The notes under the pieces: generated by a model
Database searches by the model: none
Seen by the model: the letters and a program-made list of their open reading frames with translations, nothing else
What the model was told of the DNA's origin: nothing
Position numbers and translations under genes: made by a program
Source of the DNA: Oryza sativa Japonica Group
Taxonomy: Eukaryota; Streptophyta; Magnoliopsida; Poales; Poaceae
Direction of reading: 5' to 3'
DNA length: 64,000 nt
NCBI RefSeq assembly: GCF_034140825.1
Contig: NC_089035.1
Coordinates: 43,454,001 to 43,518,000, forward strand
Part shown: positions 29,994 through 41,404 of the stretch, piece by piece
How positions within the stretch are numbered: the stretch's first letter is position 1
Layout of the letters: each line of letters begins with the position of its first letter

Positions 29994-32333
29994 CTACTGG
30001 CCCTGCCCCGCGCCGCGACCACGCTTGGTCCTCCGGGCCTGTGCTCGCACGTGGTCCTGGGAGTAGATGAAACGATCCGGTGGCACAGCACGGGTAGCAC
30101 GAGTGTCTGGCGGAGGAGTGGCCTGCGCCTGGTCCTGCGTCTGCACCGGCGGTGCGCCTCCCAGCTGTGAGGGGCCGATGACGTCATCTGTTGAGCCTGA
30201 AGCGAAGTCGAAGTCAGTGATGTCGAAGAGCAAGGTGGATGGCACCAAGCGGTCCGACGAGGTCCCAGCATGGTCCAGTGGTGGACCCTGACTCGACGTG
30301 CGCACTCGGAGAATCGAGCGCATCGACTCCACCATCCGCGTGTACGTCGTCAAGTGCTCCTCTACGGGTACCGGAATCCCCGCGCCTAAACGTTGGATTG
30401 TCGTTGAACCGTCAACGACGACCCGGTTGATGTCGTCGACCTGCATGGTTAATTTGTTCATACATATTCGTAAAATTTGACGAAGAGAAAGACATGAAAA
30501 CATAAAGGAATGGTGCGATGCAGGGTACTCATAGCACGAGCAATGTCCTGGTCGCGGTGCCTGGCGTAGAGGTCTCTAGTGCTCGCAACGTGGGGCTGCT
30601 GCTCCAAGGGAGCGAAGGTGACCCTAGTATGGGTGCGTGGCTGGTACCAGCGTAGGTAGGCCTGGTATGCCTCCTCAGTGTGTGGCTCTCCCTCGTGGTC
30701 CATGACCTCCTCGGTTGCGAGCAACCAGTACTCAAAAAAAGTCGCCAACTTGGCGGGCCAGTCGCCAGCTGACTGCTGACCCTTGCGCGAGTACCTGCGA
30801 ATTAATGTGTCATATTAGTGTGAATCGACAGATGTTACAAATTATTGTGGACAGGTAGATTTTAATGCAACAACTCAAAGCGTAGTGAAAGATCTTACCG
30901 GTGAACAGCAGCTGGGACGGTCGTCGGAAACGGTACTGGAAAGGGCTGACGGAAGCCGAACTGCCACATCACGCGGAAAGGGGCGTGAGGCTCAACTCAG
31001 ATGTCGAAGACCATCGGAACCGTAGTCATCTAGTACGTCTGGTCCCTGGTGCAGAGTGTGGACAGACCCAACGGCGCACGAGCCTGGGTAGCCGCGGCAC
31101 TGTAGGGCTCCCACACGACGTCAGTCGGCAGAAGGCGGTCGAACTCCATAAAAAACTCAAGATACGACCACCTAACCTGGACGTGAGCCCATCGGCGCTG
31201 CAATACGAGAAGATCGATGCAACGTACCTGACGACGGCACCACAGAGTACCCATCGTAGGGTAGTCGACCTCTGGTCGCTCCGCGTACAGTGACTCCTCG
31301 TATGCGTGCTGGTCCACCTCAGGGCGGCCGCTCGCAATCCTCTCAGCTGCCCAGATAGAAAGAAAGAGAGGGCACCCACCAAAGGTCGTGCTGGGATCCG
31401 TCTTCGTGCAAGCCTCACAAAGGCCACGGTACAGAGCCGCCAACAACGCGGAACCCCAGCTCCACTGAGGCACCTCGCCTACCGCGGCGTCGGCGATGCT
31501 CTTGGCGTAGTGCACGAGTCCCTTGTCGACCGCGTGCCCGTGACCGCCACAGAACATCACCCAGCCAAAAAGCCAGAGCAAGTACGCCTCCAAACAGTGG
31601 CTGTAGGAGTACTCGTCGGCCTCCGCCTGTAGCTGCTCGACCTGCAAGCGTTCGATAAAATATTAGGCACCTTAACTGTGGACTAAATATGTAGTACGCT
31701 TGTCATTTCGGTACAAAAACACTCACGGTGAACTGAAGCAGCCACCTCTTCGTAGGTCCGGTGTTGCGGTGGTGTGCCAACGGCTCGAGCGGGAGATGCG
31801 GTGCGCGCTGTACTAGTGCGAAACGTGCCATCAGATCGTCCTGCCAGTCCACACCCGTGGTCACTAGCCCAACAGCGTCTCTCGTGAGCGGTAGCCCCAA
31901 CAAGTACGATACGTCCTGTAGGGTAGGGGCTACCTCACCGCACGGCAAGTGAGCACGGCAAGTGAAAAGTGTGCGTCTCTGGCCTCCATCGGTCGACCAA
32001 AGCTGCTAGGAGGGACCGGTCCACAGTCCATCGTCTGGCCGGGTCCGCGTCGCCGGCGGCAGCCTCCACCAGCCGACACATCGGTAGGAGGCCGACCTCA
32101 CACAGCCTGCAATAACAAATTAATATGTCATTATAAAAATTATTACAGCGCAACTAATTTATAGTAATACACTGTTCGTACCTCTCGACAAAGGAGTCGT
32201 GAACCGTAAGTAGCTCACCGCACGTCCGTGCCCGGAACATCCCAAGCTGAGCCCCCTGCACCGCAGTAAGGTGAGACCGGTGTCGGTGATCTATCGCGGG
32301 GTCCAACAACTAAGGTGTATCCTGACGTGCCAT
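29994..32333 (-). pseudogene. PMD protein gene of MULE-2, decayed
   Basis: Counterpart of the MULE-1 PMD gene. Exons align in order: about 32333-32182, 32106-31727, 31641-31228, 31197-30899, 30794 to about 30530, then 3' exons to 29994. Conserved blocks include FHLPC, LQDVSYLLGLPL, LEAYLLWLFGWVMF, GEVPQWSWGSALLAALYRG and a tail with SQLGGAP, VPPDRFIYSQDHVRAQ and a basic end. Damage: TAG at codon 8 (32,312-32,310), a 13-bp perfect tandem duplication (31,940-31,965) that shifts frame inside FHLPC, and stops in the segments matching DQAYWLT and MVFDIFVEP near 31,030 and 30,985. The donor after exon 5 is also unclear. It cannot encode full-length protein as read. Confidence 0.8.
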
Positions 32334-32532
32334 CTCTGAAAAATATAGTGTTTCGTGTTAGAACAATTCAAAAAGTAGTAATGTAAAACAAAAGATAACT
32401 TGTAAAATTATGAAATAGTAATAAAATCATGAGAATAATTATGTACAACAAGAGTACAGGCTATTTAAATATAGCAAACGTTACTAAGGGTACATAACGA
32501 TGACGTGCAATTTAACATATATGTAGAGTTCG

Positions 32533-32705
32533 ATAACATAACATAACATAACATAACATTACGTGTCGAAGTCCGACATTACATCAGCATACCTAAAGAC
32601 ACTAGGTGCCTTAGTCTGACGTTACATCACGAGACCTAAAGACATGACATGCCGAAGTCTGACATTACACAACGAAACATAAACACATCGATAAGTTCAA
32701 AACAA
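32533..32705. repeat. Short tandem repeats between MULE-2 transposase and PMD genes
   Basis: A run of ACATA pentamers (32,533-32,558) is followed by about three degenerate 45-bp units sharing GAAGTCTGACATTACA and ACCTAAAGACA. It is noncoding and lies in the transposase 3' flank. Confidence 0.75.
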
Positions 32706-32744
32706 ATTACAAGCAAAGCCACATGCCAACATAGAACATAAGAA

Positions 32745-35474
32745 CTACACCACGTAGCCAGACGTGGCACGACGACGCCTAGGACGTGGTCGAGTGGAGG
32801 TAGTGCCTTCACCCGTAGGGCGAGCTCCATCTGCTGCTGATCCTGATAGTCCTACCTCCGCCGCACTTGGTTTCTCCTTGTCTTTAGGACAATGCTTGTA
32901 GGTGTGCCCACGTTCATCGCATTTGCTGCAACGCTTCACCCTGCCAGCCTCCGACTCGTCCATATCGTTGCGGATGCAACGAGTCCTCCTCCTTCCAGCC
33001 TTGCCTCGGAGCTTCGATGGGTCAGGAATATTGAGTACTTCATCGTTAGTCTCTGTGAACTCCCCAGCTATGCCGAACCCATAAATCTCGCCGCTCCATG
33101 TATGATATATTGCTTGCTTACTGAAGTACTGTGACACATATACTGTATCTGGTATGCCACACTCCGCTGCGGCAGCAATGACATGGGTGCATGGCCTGTG
33201 GAGCAGCTTCGGCTTTGCACAAGAGCAATGACATGTGCCGTCGGCTTTGAGAACACACTCCTGCTTCACTCTCTTGCGGTAGATACCCCTGCCTGCCTTA
33301 TCTTGACATAGTATCTCAAACCTGTGTTGTTAGGTACCTTGCACTAGAGCTCGATGTTTCATGGCCTTTTTACGCAACTCCTCTAGCTTTTTCTGCATGA
33401 AAGTTCCAAACAAAATGCTGTTGTTCGGCATAGAGGGAAGAACTGCCTGGAACCGATCCCTAAAATACCTGCATGTCCCATGTAAAATGAACTCCACTAT
33501 GCCAACTAGTGGCAGTCCACGGACACCACGCATCACCCAGTTGTAAACTTCTGCCAAATTTGTTGTCATTATTCCATATCTAGCACCACTTGTGTCATAC
33601 GCCTTGGCCTATTTCTCTTTTGGTTCATGCAGAATCCACTGAGAAAATTTCCAAATCTCCAATCCAGTTCTTCTAACCAATGTTGGACTATCCGTTGGGA
33701 GAGGTCCAAGAGCTTGAGGAGGGTCAGCAACGGCGGTCGATGGAGCCGCTGCACGCTGATCACTGCATTTGGCTGTCAATTCATCTAATCTCTTCCAAAG
33801 CTCATTGAATTTTTTCTCCTGGTTCTGATTGCATAGCCTCTTGAACATGTTCATGAGCTCCTTGTTCTTGAATTGCTTGAAGAAATTAGCTCCCATATGA
33901 CGCATGCACCACCTACTCTGTACATCTTCCCAAACACCAGGGTATCCTCGTTCCATACTCCCAAACTGCAACTCTTCTATCGCTCGCAGAATGCCAGCGT
34001 GCCTATCATGTATCAGGCACACATTTGGCCTCATACCAACAACTTTTGTTTTAACCAATTTCAGGAACCAGTACCAGCTGTCGGTATTCTCACTCTCAAC
34101 AAAAGCAAATGCCAAGGGCAATACCTGATTGTTCCCATCTACCCCTATTGCTGTTAGTATCTGGCCCCGATACTTTCCTGTCAAGAATGTCCCATCAATG
34201 CAGAGAACAGGACGACAGTTCACGAATGCCATCTTGCATGCTTGTAGAGCTAAGAACGCCCTTTGTAGCACACTCTTGCCAGGATATTCAATTGAGGGGA
34301 ATTTCTTCACTTCGTAAGAGCTCCCAGGGTTTCTTTCCTCGATAACACCAAGCAGGCGTGGCAAATTGTCATACGAGGCTTCGTAAGTTCCAAATCTCAT
34401 CTCTATTATTTTCTGTTTGGCCCTCTAAGCCTTGGCATAGCTAATAGTATACTTGTATGTCTCTTCGATGTGTCGGATTATTGACCTTGGTTCATATGTG
34501 AGATTATCGATGACATGCGCATACATCTCAGATGCAACAAATGCACATGTAATGTTCCTGTGGTATTTCTAAACACCAGGTAGAAAACATGTATGCTTGG
34601 TAACGACTGACACTGTCCAATAATCCTTCCATTTCCCCTTATACGCGTGCACTCTCCAGGGACAACCATCTTTTTCCTTAACACACCGAACTTCATATTG
34701 CGACCGGTTGGACTTGGCAACCCAAAACTTTCTATGAAGTGACACTGCAAAATGTTTTACCGCCTCCTTCATATCTTCTGCTCTACTATAAATCGCTCCC
34801 TAAATAACCTCATTTTCTTTGTACTCCCATCTCACACTATCCTCTTTAGAGACGACCAGCCTAGAAAAATCCTCACTAGCCCATTCTGCTGGATTAATAT
34901 CCGTCTCATCATCTGACGAATCACCTTCCTCTACACGCTCGTTGTCAGAATCCTCCCTCTCCATTTCATCCACAATGGCACCGACAGTCTTCCCCTCGTC
35001 GGCCACTCCACCTGGTTGAATGCCCACTGGAGCTACTACGCCCCCGTCCTCTCGTGTGTTGACCTCCTCCACAGAAGTCTCATTTACTTCAGCACTTGGT
35101 CCCTCGCCATCATCCATGTTCATCTGCACACCTGGATCCTTCGAGTGAACAAACGGAACCATAGCTAGAGGCCACCCACGTTGCAATGCATTTTCCACAT
35201 ACCATCTCCACACTCGAGAGTTTTGAACTGGCATTAATTCCCAATAAAAACCCTCAGTTGCCCGACTTACTATAACATTGATTGTTATGTCACTTGTCTG
35301 TGGATCAACTCTCAAGCCCCTCATTAACCATCCTTTTATAGAAGGTACACTCCTCTTAGCCGGTCTATCAATTCCCCTTTCTGATACAATACAATCTGAC
35401 AGATCTACCCCAATTGGCCCGTAACGGATGTTTCCTGGTCCATGGTAAACTTGGAATATTTGTTTGTTTGACAT
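32745..35474 (-). pseudogene. mudrA: MULE transposase (MURA-type) of MULE-2, five in-frame stops, no frameshift
   Basis: One continuous 910-codon frame from the ATG at 35,474 to the stop at 32,745, matching the MULE-1 protein throughout. The MuDR-type region (EVRCVKEKDGCPW), catalytic CIDGTF and LIHDRHAG, SWIM finger (CHCSC ... PCTH) and zinc knuckle (CSKCDERGHTYKHCP) are all recognisable. Five internal stops end at 34,800, 34,569, 34,425, 33,609 and 33,330. Four are TAG and one TAA, and the aligned MULE-1 residues are Glu, Glu, Trp, Trp and Gln. There is no indel frameshift over 2.7 kb. A 5' UTR intron is suggested by a donor at about 35,733 and an acceptor just before the ATG. Presumably dead, though close MULE-1 transposase might act on its ends. 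Confidence 0.9.
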
Positions 35475-35858
35475 ATCTGTCAACGAAATAACTAGATCAT
35501 ATTACTCTTTCATGCAATAAACATCTACAACGTAATATCTTCTTGTATATGCCAATGCAACGGTAATGTATTGATTCCAAACTAGCAGATCTACGTAGTT
35601 ACCGATATCTACAATACGCACTTCTAGATTAATACAACTAAAACCCTAAAAATATAATGCATTTATTCAAACAAAGTTTTAAAAAATACACACTATTTAA
35701 CTCAATAGTCACATATAGGATCTATGAATATTACCTGAAATCGGCGTCTGAATCCGACAGGGCTTCGCCCCTTCTTCTCTTCTCCTCCCCTTTCTTCTTT
35801 TTTTTTTCACTGGATTTGAGGGGGGAGGAATGAGGGCTGGGGGCTGGGCGGCAGGCCT

Positions 35859-35864
35859 TTTATA
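35859..35864 (-). promoter_or_regulatory. TATA box of the MULE-2 transposase gene
   Basis: CCTATAAAAGG on the minus strand, inside the GC-rich subterminal region and about 390 bp upstream of the transposase ATG. This is equivalent to the TATA box just inside the MULE-1 TIR. Confidence 0.6.
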
Positions 35865-36032
35865 GGCAGCGAGGCCTGCCACCCGGCAAGAGGGCGGCAA
35901 GGGGCCGCCTGCAAAATGGCCGGCCCCGACTGGCTTTTTTTGCATTCGGGCCCCTTGCCGCCCCACCAGAGGGTGGCAAGGGCTTTCCTGCAAAAAAACC
36001 CTCCCTCCGTCACCGCCCGTCCCTCTCCCGTT

Positions 36033-36147
36033 TGCCACGTCAGCTTGCCGCCCCAGAGGCGGGCGGCAGGGTCTATTTTTGTAATTTTTTTTGGCCGATA
36101 GATTATTTCTGTAAATATTTAAAAAAAATCTAAAAATGAAAAAAATT
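36033..36147 (-). repeat. MULE-2 terminal inverted repeat, right
   Basis: Inverted partner of 28,066-28,180. Further in (35,870-36,030) it carries GC-rich words such as GGCGGCAAGGGGCCGCCTGC, similar in style to the MULE-1 TIR repeats. Confidence 0.9.
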
Positions 36148-36157
36148 CGTACTTTTT

Positions 36158-37590
36158 ATTCCTTTCATTTCCAATAAATAAAAGTTGATTCGGGATTTTT
36201 TTTTAAGGTCATAGAAGGCTAGATAAGTAAGGAATTTTACAAGCTGTAACAAATATTTTCTGTAATGTATTATATATGGAAATTGTTTCAGCATTACCCA
36301 AGACACAGCAATCAGACAGACAGAGGTAGCGAACCAACAGGCAGTAGCTAAGCAAAACTGCAAAAGGAGATGTGGGGAAGAAAAGAAGGCAGGCAGCAAC
36401 CTGTAATAAAAGTCGGTGCCTGGAAAGAAATGTTGACGAAACTGATGGGGATGCTGGTACATGAAAGATATGTGCCGGTACATGAAGATGCCTATGCGAT
36501 AATATTCGGCATGTATTATTGTTGGCAGAGTGCGAGGAGCATCTTCAAAGACCAAATATCTTGAGCATATAATCATCATATCGCTGCTCTCTGTTACCAA
36601 TCTTTGTCTTGCCAAACTCCGTCAAGCATGGAGTGCTTGAACTGACCCAGCTGGGAATCTATCCATCCAATCTAAGCTGCCATCACATTCAGCCACAGTT
36701 TTTGCCCTCTGCCTCTGCTGAAAATCCATCGCTCGAGCAACTCTGCAAATAAACGAAAGAACAGGTTATTGAACCACGCACGTGAAAAGATGACCAAGAC
36801 AAGGAAAAGCAACCAATAGTTTTTTTTTTCAAGTAAGGGAAAAGGCATCGAATAGTTCGTTTCAAAAGAAAGAAATATCAGGGTATCATATGCATGATGA
36901 TAACTTTTCAGTTAGTGGAAACGTGTTACATGTACCAGAATACTACTTGCAGCATCTACAGATGGATCCAAAATTGTTCAGATTATATTTCAAAACCTTT
37001 AGAGCATTGCCTCAAATTCATGTGACCATCTAATAACGCTAAGTAACATTTCAGAAAAAGTTTCTAGCTGTTTTTATTCATGCTGCGGCACAACATTACA
37101 CAATGTCTAGTAAGATGAATCAAAGTTATACTTTGGGGCTCCTCCCCACAGTGGTTCAGTAAAAAAAAAAAAGGAATCAAAGTTTCTGTGGGTAAGAAAG
37201 GACAAAATATTGTTCACTTAATTTCCACTGAAATTAACAAACATAACATGCCTGGGATTTCTTAATATTGTCACACTTAACAGAAAACGAAAAACATTGC
37301 ACACACTTGGTCCCAGGTCAGCACATGATTGAAGGTAGCTATTATTATTGTCAAAGGGAGAAAACAACTCAATGATTTCTACTGCAAGTGATAAGAAGAA
37401 ACTGCCCATGGAACTTAGCTTTAGTTAAAGTCTAGGTAGCCAAATTATGCAAGAGATGACGGTTAGGTCGTGTGCTGCCTAACAAATTTGAATGAAGAAA
37501 GACAACAAGATGAAACAAATAAGATTCGTTCAAATTTGTCAGAGGTAGGGAATAAGATTCTCGCTTATCCTCCAAAAATGCACATCCTCC
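36158..37590. other. Intergenic interval with one possible orphan exon
   Basis: Mostly AT-rich with no gene confirmed. On the minus strand 36,742-36,622 reads as a coding-like terminal segment after an acceptor (TATTTGCAG). It includes RAMDFQQRQRAKTVAECDGS and LDWMDRFPAGSVQALHA, then a stop. I found no partner exons and do not recognise the family, so it is not called as a gene. Confidence 0.35.
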
Positions 37591-37596
37591 TTCGCC

Positions 37597-37603
37597 TATA
37601 AAA
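37597..37603 (+). promoter_or_regulatory. TATA box upstream of the small ORF
   Basis: CTATAAAAG lies about 90 bp before the ATG at 37,687, followed by a CT-rich leader. The spacing is normal for a plant core promoter. Confidence 0.5.
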
Positions 37604-37686
37604 GAGGACAAGAAAACATAGCTTCCGCAAACCAGTTCCATCCCTTCCTACACTTCCTCAATACCTTTACAAGGAGCCAGGCAACA

Positions 37687-37926
37687 ATGTCTCACTCTCA
37701 TAATCAGGTCCTCTATTTCCAAGCCCAAAGAAAGGTCAGATTTCAGGATAACCAAGCCAATATTATGAAGGAAGTACCAATAGGAACAAATGAGAAGTTG
37801 GTGCATGACCAAAGGATGAAAGATGACAAGAACAAGGATGTAGATTCAGTAGCTTCAGACTTCATCAAGCTCAAGCACAGGGCTTGGGCACTGCAGAAGA
37901 GCGCAAGCATGTATCAACCTTCTTAA
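37687..37926 (+). CDS. Small uncharacterised protein (79 aa)
   Basis: Function unknown. A single exon encodes 79 residues with charged composition (many Lys, Asp, Gln) and no signal peptide or membrane segment. The C-terminal half includes SVASDFIKLKHRAWALQKSA followed by SMYQPS; helical and amphipathic character is likely. Support comes from the TATA box 90 bp upstream, a CT-rich leader, a favourable start context (ACAATGTC) and codon use unlike the surrounding AT-rich DNA. It could be a stress-induced small gene of the kind common in grasses, but I recognise no domain. A noncoding origin cannot be excluded. Confidence 0.55.
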   Translation: MSHSHNQVLYFQAQRKVRFQDNQANIMKEVPIGTNEKLVHDQRMKDDKNKDVDSVASDFIKLKHRAWALQKSASMYQPS

Positions 37927-39499
37927 ATGCGGTTCCAATAGTATGGTATTCTCCACTTATGCGTCTTCACTACATAGGCTCTGGTTTGAATAAGACATGT
38001 TGCTTGAAAGAGCCATGGCTATCGCCAAGTTGTGCTACTATGGTATTGCTATTTGCAATATATGAATAAGAAAGTATTGTGTCTGTACTATTATTTGCCG
38101 CACGCCCGCACAAATGTATGTGATACCTTTTATGTTAACATGACCATATTTTAAATTGTTAATATTGCAATGTGGAACTAGACTACTATTGTTTGCAGCA
38201 GGATGTACAGCATACCTTTTTTTGTGAATATGAGGGCATTTTATTTATACTATTATCGTTCCGACATATTTCTATTTGAAAAGTTACAAAGTTAAAAGCA
38301 GCGAACAGAACCAGGTCAACCACTTTTGCCAAACCCTGTCAAGAACAACATAGCACGCAAGCCCTCATGGCTACAAGTGGGTATTGATGCACATCAGACA
38401 ACAAAGGAGTCAGACGCTTTTGAGGAACCTTTGTTCGTCCTAATGTAAAAGAAAATAGATTTCCTGACATATTAATCTTCTCTAACCAGCTAAGAGGAAG
38501 CAAACCTATGGACCATTAAGTTCCTGATTTCTCCTTTAAGTTACAATGCAAAATCGATCAACAAGGTGTTTTATCCCAAAAAGGAATAAAAAAAGGTGCG
38601 ATTGCAATCCCAAATTAATGCTAGACCATAGCTGCATATAACTTAGAAAAATAATTATGCTGACAAAATAACTTTCACAAGCATGTTGTAGGAACCAAAG
38701 GCTTGTGAGTAGGAAATAATGTGATTATAACATAGCCACTGACATAAGTCAAGAGTTTTTCCCTCTGATAAGGGATTATATAGCATCATCGACTCATCGT
38801 GTATGTGGTGCTAATTGATGTCATCACTGAACACCAAGGAATGATATAACACCATTTGATATTTGGTGTTGTATCCTGCAGTATAATCTATCAATTATCA
38901 AGTATTACTACAAAGGCAGAGCTTCGAAAAAAAGACTATAGCATTATGGCATAGTTTGGCAGCAAACTATGGAGTTTTTATCGCTAACGATAGTTGAGGC
39001 AAGGATTCAAATTCTGCTTTTCCAAAAAAAAAAAAAAAATCTCCAGACTTGGCTAGAAGTGGCCAATTACTGGTCAAATATAAGCCATACCTTTTTGTCC
39101 CGGCTTTTCTTTTGAATAACGACATCTAATAACAAATACAGAAATAACATATTCTTTCTGGTATTTTCTGCTCATGGAACGGTGGTATCGACCTCTCTTA
39201 ATATGTGCAGGCAACATTACTGGTACTATAGTAGTATTACTGGAAGAATTTCCAATGTACGTTCACCAAAAAAATGTGCAGATGTGCTTTAATTTGAATG
39301 GTAACTTTAGGAAAGGCCATCTATGTAGCTGCAATGATACTGTCAACAGTAAAAGAAACAAGTGTGGCACAGGAAAGTTAATTCAGCAAAAATATCCTTT
39401 AGATGTGGCAACTATCACACCATGATTACTAAACAACATCTAGTGAGTATAAAAAGGTAGGTGCTTGCCGTAATCTCACCAATAATTTCTTGCACTTCA
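37927..39499. other. Intergenic interval
   Basis: AT-rich, containing the 3' flank of the small ORF and the PPR gene 3' UTR. Contains A-runs and repeated words such as GGTGTT/GTGCTAATTGATGTCATC but no clear element. An 83-codon plus frame at 39,174 has no supporting features. Confidence 0.4.
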
Positions 39500-41221
39500 T
39501 CAAGCCGCACTCTCACTTTCAACTTTTATTGATTCAAACAACTCGGTGACATCAGGATGCTTGCGGATATGGAAAGGGCATTTATACAGTAAATCCTGAG
39601 CTTCTGAATATCTTCCCTCTGTGAAAAATGACTTGAAAACATGCAGATAGGCAGTGGGTGATGGGTACTTGTTATTCACCGTCAAGGCCTTGAGAAACTG
39701 CCTTGCATCATCAAATGTCCCGTACTTGGCGATGTGAGTAGGGAATGGGTCTGCAAAAGGTGGGAACTTGCGTGCTTTCATTGATCTCAGGAGACCCAGA
39801 GCCTCCTCAAGTTTCTTTACCCTCAGCAATTCACCAATTATATGCTTGTAAGTGCCTTGCCAAGGGCTCAAGTTGGCCTTGTCTACCATCTCAACAAAGA
39901 AAGCATACGACGCATCAATCTTATCATCGCTACAGAGACCTTTCACCATTACATCCAACAAAGCCGCATCTGCCTCCAAATTCTTCTCAACCATTTCCGT
40001 GAAGTACTGCAGGGCCTTTTCCACCTCCCCAGCCGCACAGTGACCTTGGATCAACATGGTCCAAGTCTTTAAGTCGGGGACACACCCTTCAGCCTCCATT
40101 TCATCAAGCGCTTTGCGAGCTTCATCAAACCTGTTTGCCTTGCAGAGCCCAAAGATCAGTTGGCTATACGTAATATTGTCTGGCTGATGACCTTCGCCTT
40201 TCATCCTCTTCACGATCTCGGCAGCCTCATCAAACCTCCCATTACTCGTCAGCGCCCTATGGATGCCATCAAAAACATCCTTAGTCTTGAACTCCCACAC
40301 CGCCTCGAACTTCCTAACCACACGATAGACCAGCTCAAGGTCCGGCGAAGGCCCCAGAGCAATGCGCCTGATGAGCACCGGACCATCCTGCTTCGATGGC
40401 TTGTAAGGACCATCCATCATGAGCTCATAGAGCTCCACGGCCTCCGTGAGCATGTGGCGCTTCTGGAACTGCCTCGAGAGCTTCACATAGGTGTCGATAT
40501 CGACATGAATCCCGTCGGCCTTCATCTCTTGGATGAGGTCCCAGAACTCCCGCATGGACTCCTCTCGCCCGAGCACCCTCACCATGGCATTGTAAGACAC
40601 CGAACCGTGCTTGTACCCAATCTGACGCCCCGCCCACCTGAAGAAGGCTAGAGCCTTGATCGGATGGTCCCTCACCTCCCGGAGCACCCTGGCCACGGCG
40701 GTCTCCGTTAGCGGCAGGTCGACGCCCTCCAGCTTCTCGTCGAGCTCCGCGCTAGCATCCGAATCCGAGCCATCCTCGAGGGCACGGACGGCGTCGGCGG
40801 CGGCGGAGGTGGGGGTCCCACCCTTGGCGTCCTCCTGGGCCTTGGCGTAGTGGGCGGTGAGGGAGGCGTAGTCGGCGGTGAGGCTGGCCTTCTTGAAGGA
40901 GGCGAGGGCGGCGAGGTAGGTGCCCTGGTCGATGGAGTGGCCGGCGTCGTTCATGTCGCGGAGGAAGGGCCAGAAGTGGGAGTGCGCGGAGGTGGGGTGG
41001 GAGGCGAGGGTGCGGAGCATGAGGTTGTAGGCGGCGGATCCCAGCGGGTGGCCGCCGGCCTGGGAGCGGCGGAAGAAGGCGAGCGCGACGGAGGGGTCCT
41101 TGGAGAGGGTGCGGAGGGAGTAGAGGACGGATTCCGGGGTCGGGGCGGTGGCGGTGGCGGCGGCGGTGGAGAAGAGGCGGCGGAGGCGGGAGAAGGCGGT
41201 GGGCGGCGGCGGCGGCGCCAT
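39500..41221 (-). CDS. Pentatricopeptide repeat (PPR) protein, P class, organelle-targeted
   Basis: Sequence-specific RNA-binding protein expected in mitochondria or plastids, acting on organelle transcripts. Intronless, 573 residues, as usual for PPR genes. The N-terminus [20 protein letters not shown] is Arg/Ser/Ala-rich and suits a targeting peptide. An Ala-rich, acidic linker lies around residues 130-165. PPR units are clear from about residue 175, for example [40 protein letters not shown] and [20 protein letters not shown], spaced about 35 residues. No E or DYW extension, hence P class with probable stability or splicing role. The flank upstream contains several TGGGCC elements. I do not assign an orthologue. 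Confidence 0.92.
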   Translation of the reverse strand: MAPPPPPTAFSRLRRLFSTAAATATAPTPESVLYSLRTLSKDPSVALAFFRRSQAGGHPLGSAAYNLMLRTLASHPTSAHSHFWPFLRDMNDAGHSIDQGTYLAALASFKKASLTADYASLTAHYAKAQEDAKGGTPTSAAADAVRALEDGSDSDASAELDEKLEGVDLPLTETAVARVLREVRDHPIKALAFFRWAGRQIGYKHGSVSYNAMVRVLGREESMREFWDLIQEMKADGIHVDIDTYVKLSRQFQKRHMLTEAVELYELMMDGPYKPSKQDGPVLIRRIALGPSPDLELVYRVVRKFEAVWEFKTKDVFDGIHRALTSNGRFDEAAEIVKRMKGEGHQPDNITYSQLIFGLCKANRFDEARKALDEMEAEGCVPDLKTWTMLIQGHCAAGEVEKALQYFTEMVEKNLEADAALLDVMVKGLCSDDKIDASYAFFVEMVDKANLSPWQGTYKHIIGELLRVKKLEEALGLLRSMKARKFPPFADPFPTHIAKYGTFDDARQFLKALTVNNKYPSPTAYLHVFKSFFTEGRYSEAQDLLYKCPFHIRKHPDVTELFESIKVESESAA

Positions 41222-41320
41222 CTCTCTCTCAGTTGGGGTTTCTCTAGGGCTTTTGGTTACTCAAGGTGCTCGACGAAATGGGGAAGAAGAAGGCAGGTGG
41301 AGGTGGAGCCATCAAGATGG

Positions 41321-41404
41321 GCTGGGCCTCTCACAATGGGCCCATCAACAGAATCTTCATTGGACCTTAGGCCCAATGTAAAGCCACTAGGATGAACTTG
41401 GGCC
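41321..41404. promoter_or_regulatory. Cluster of TGGGCC/GGCCCA elements, PPR promoter
   Basis: Four to five site II type words (CTGGGCC, ATGGGCCC, AGGCCCAA, TTGGGCC) lie 100-185 bp upstream of the PPR start codon. This is typical for nuclear genes of organelle proteins. Confidence 0.6.

Larger units (their letters stand above)
28066..36147 (-). mobile_element. MULE-2: 8.1-kb three-gene Mutator-like element (transposase, PMD, GRF zinc finger)
   Basis: The ends GAATTTTTTTC and inverted GAAAAAAATTC are flanked by a perfect 10-bp duplication GTACTTTTTA (28,056-28,065 and 36,148-36,157). TIRs are about 115 bp at roughly 90% identity, then diverge but stay GC-rich. Read on the minus strand: TIR, TATA box, 5' UTR intron, transposase, PMD gene, GRF zinc-finger gene, TIR. 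Same gene order as MULE-1 plus one extra gene. All three genes carry stops, so it is probably non-autonomous. TIR divergence suggests it is older than MULE-1, although the target duplication is still perfect. Confidence 0.93.

Noticed and set aside
32745-35474. Stop codon reassignment or programmed readthrough in the MULE-2 transposase
   Set aside because: Both TAG and TAA occur, host genes use TAG and TAA as normal stops, and the sister PMD gene also has a frameshift. Decay is simpler.
2692-36147. MULE-1 and MULE-2 as the two ends of one giant composite element
   Set aside because: Each has its own complete TIR pair and its own target duplication of different sequence, so they inserted independently.
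36130-36615. 161-codon minus frame near MULE-2
   Set aside because: It runs into the MULE-2 end, has random-looking composition and no start context or domain.
40160-41395. Plus-strand frames of 163 and 181 codons opposite the PPR gene
   Set aside because: Complement of a well-supported intronless PPR gene.
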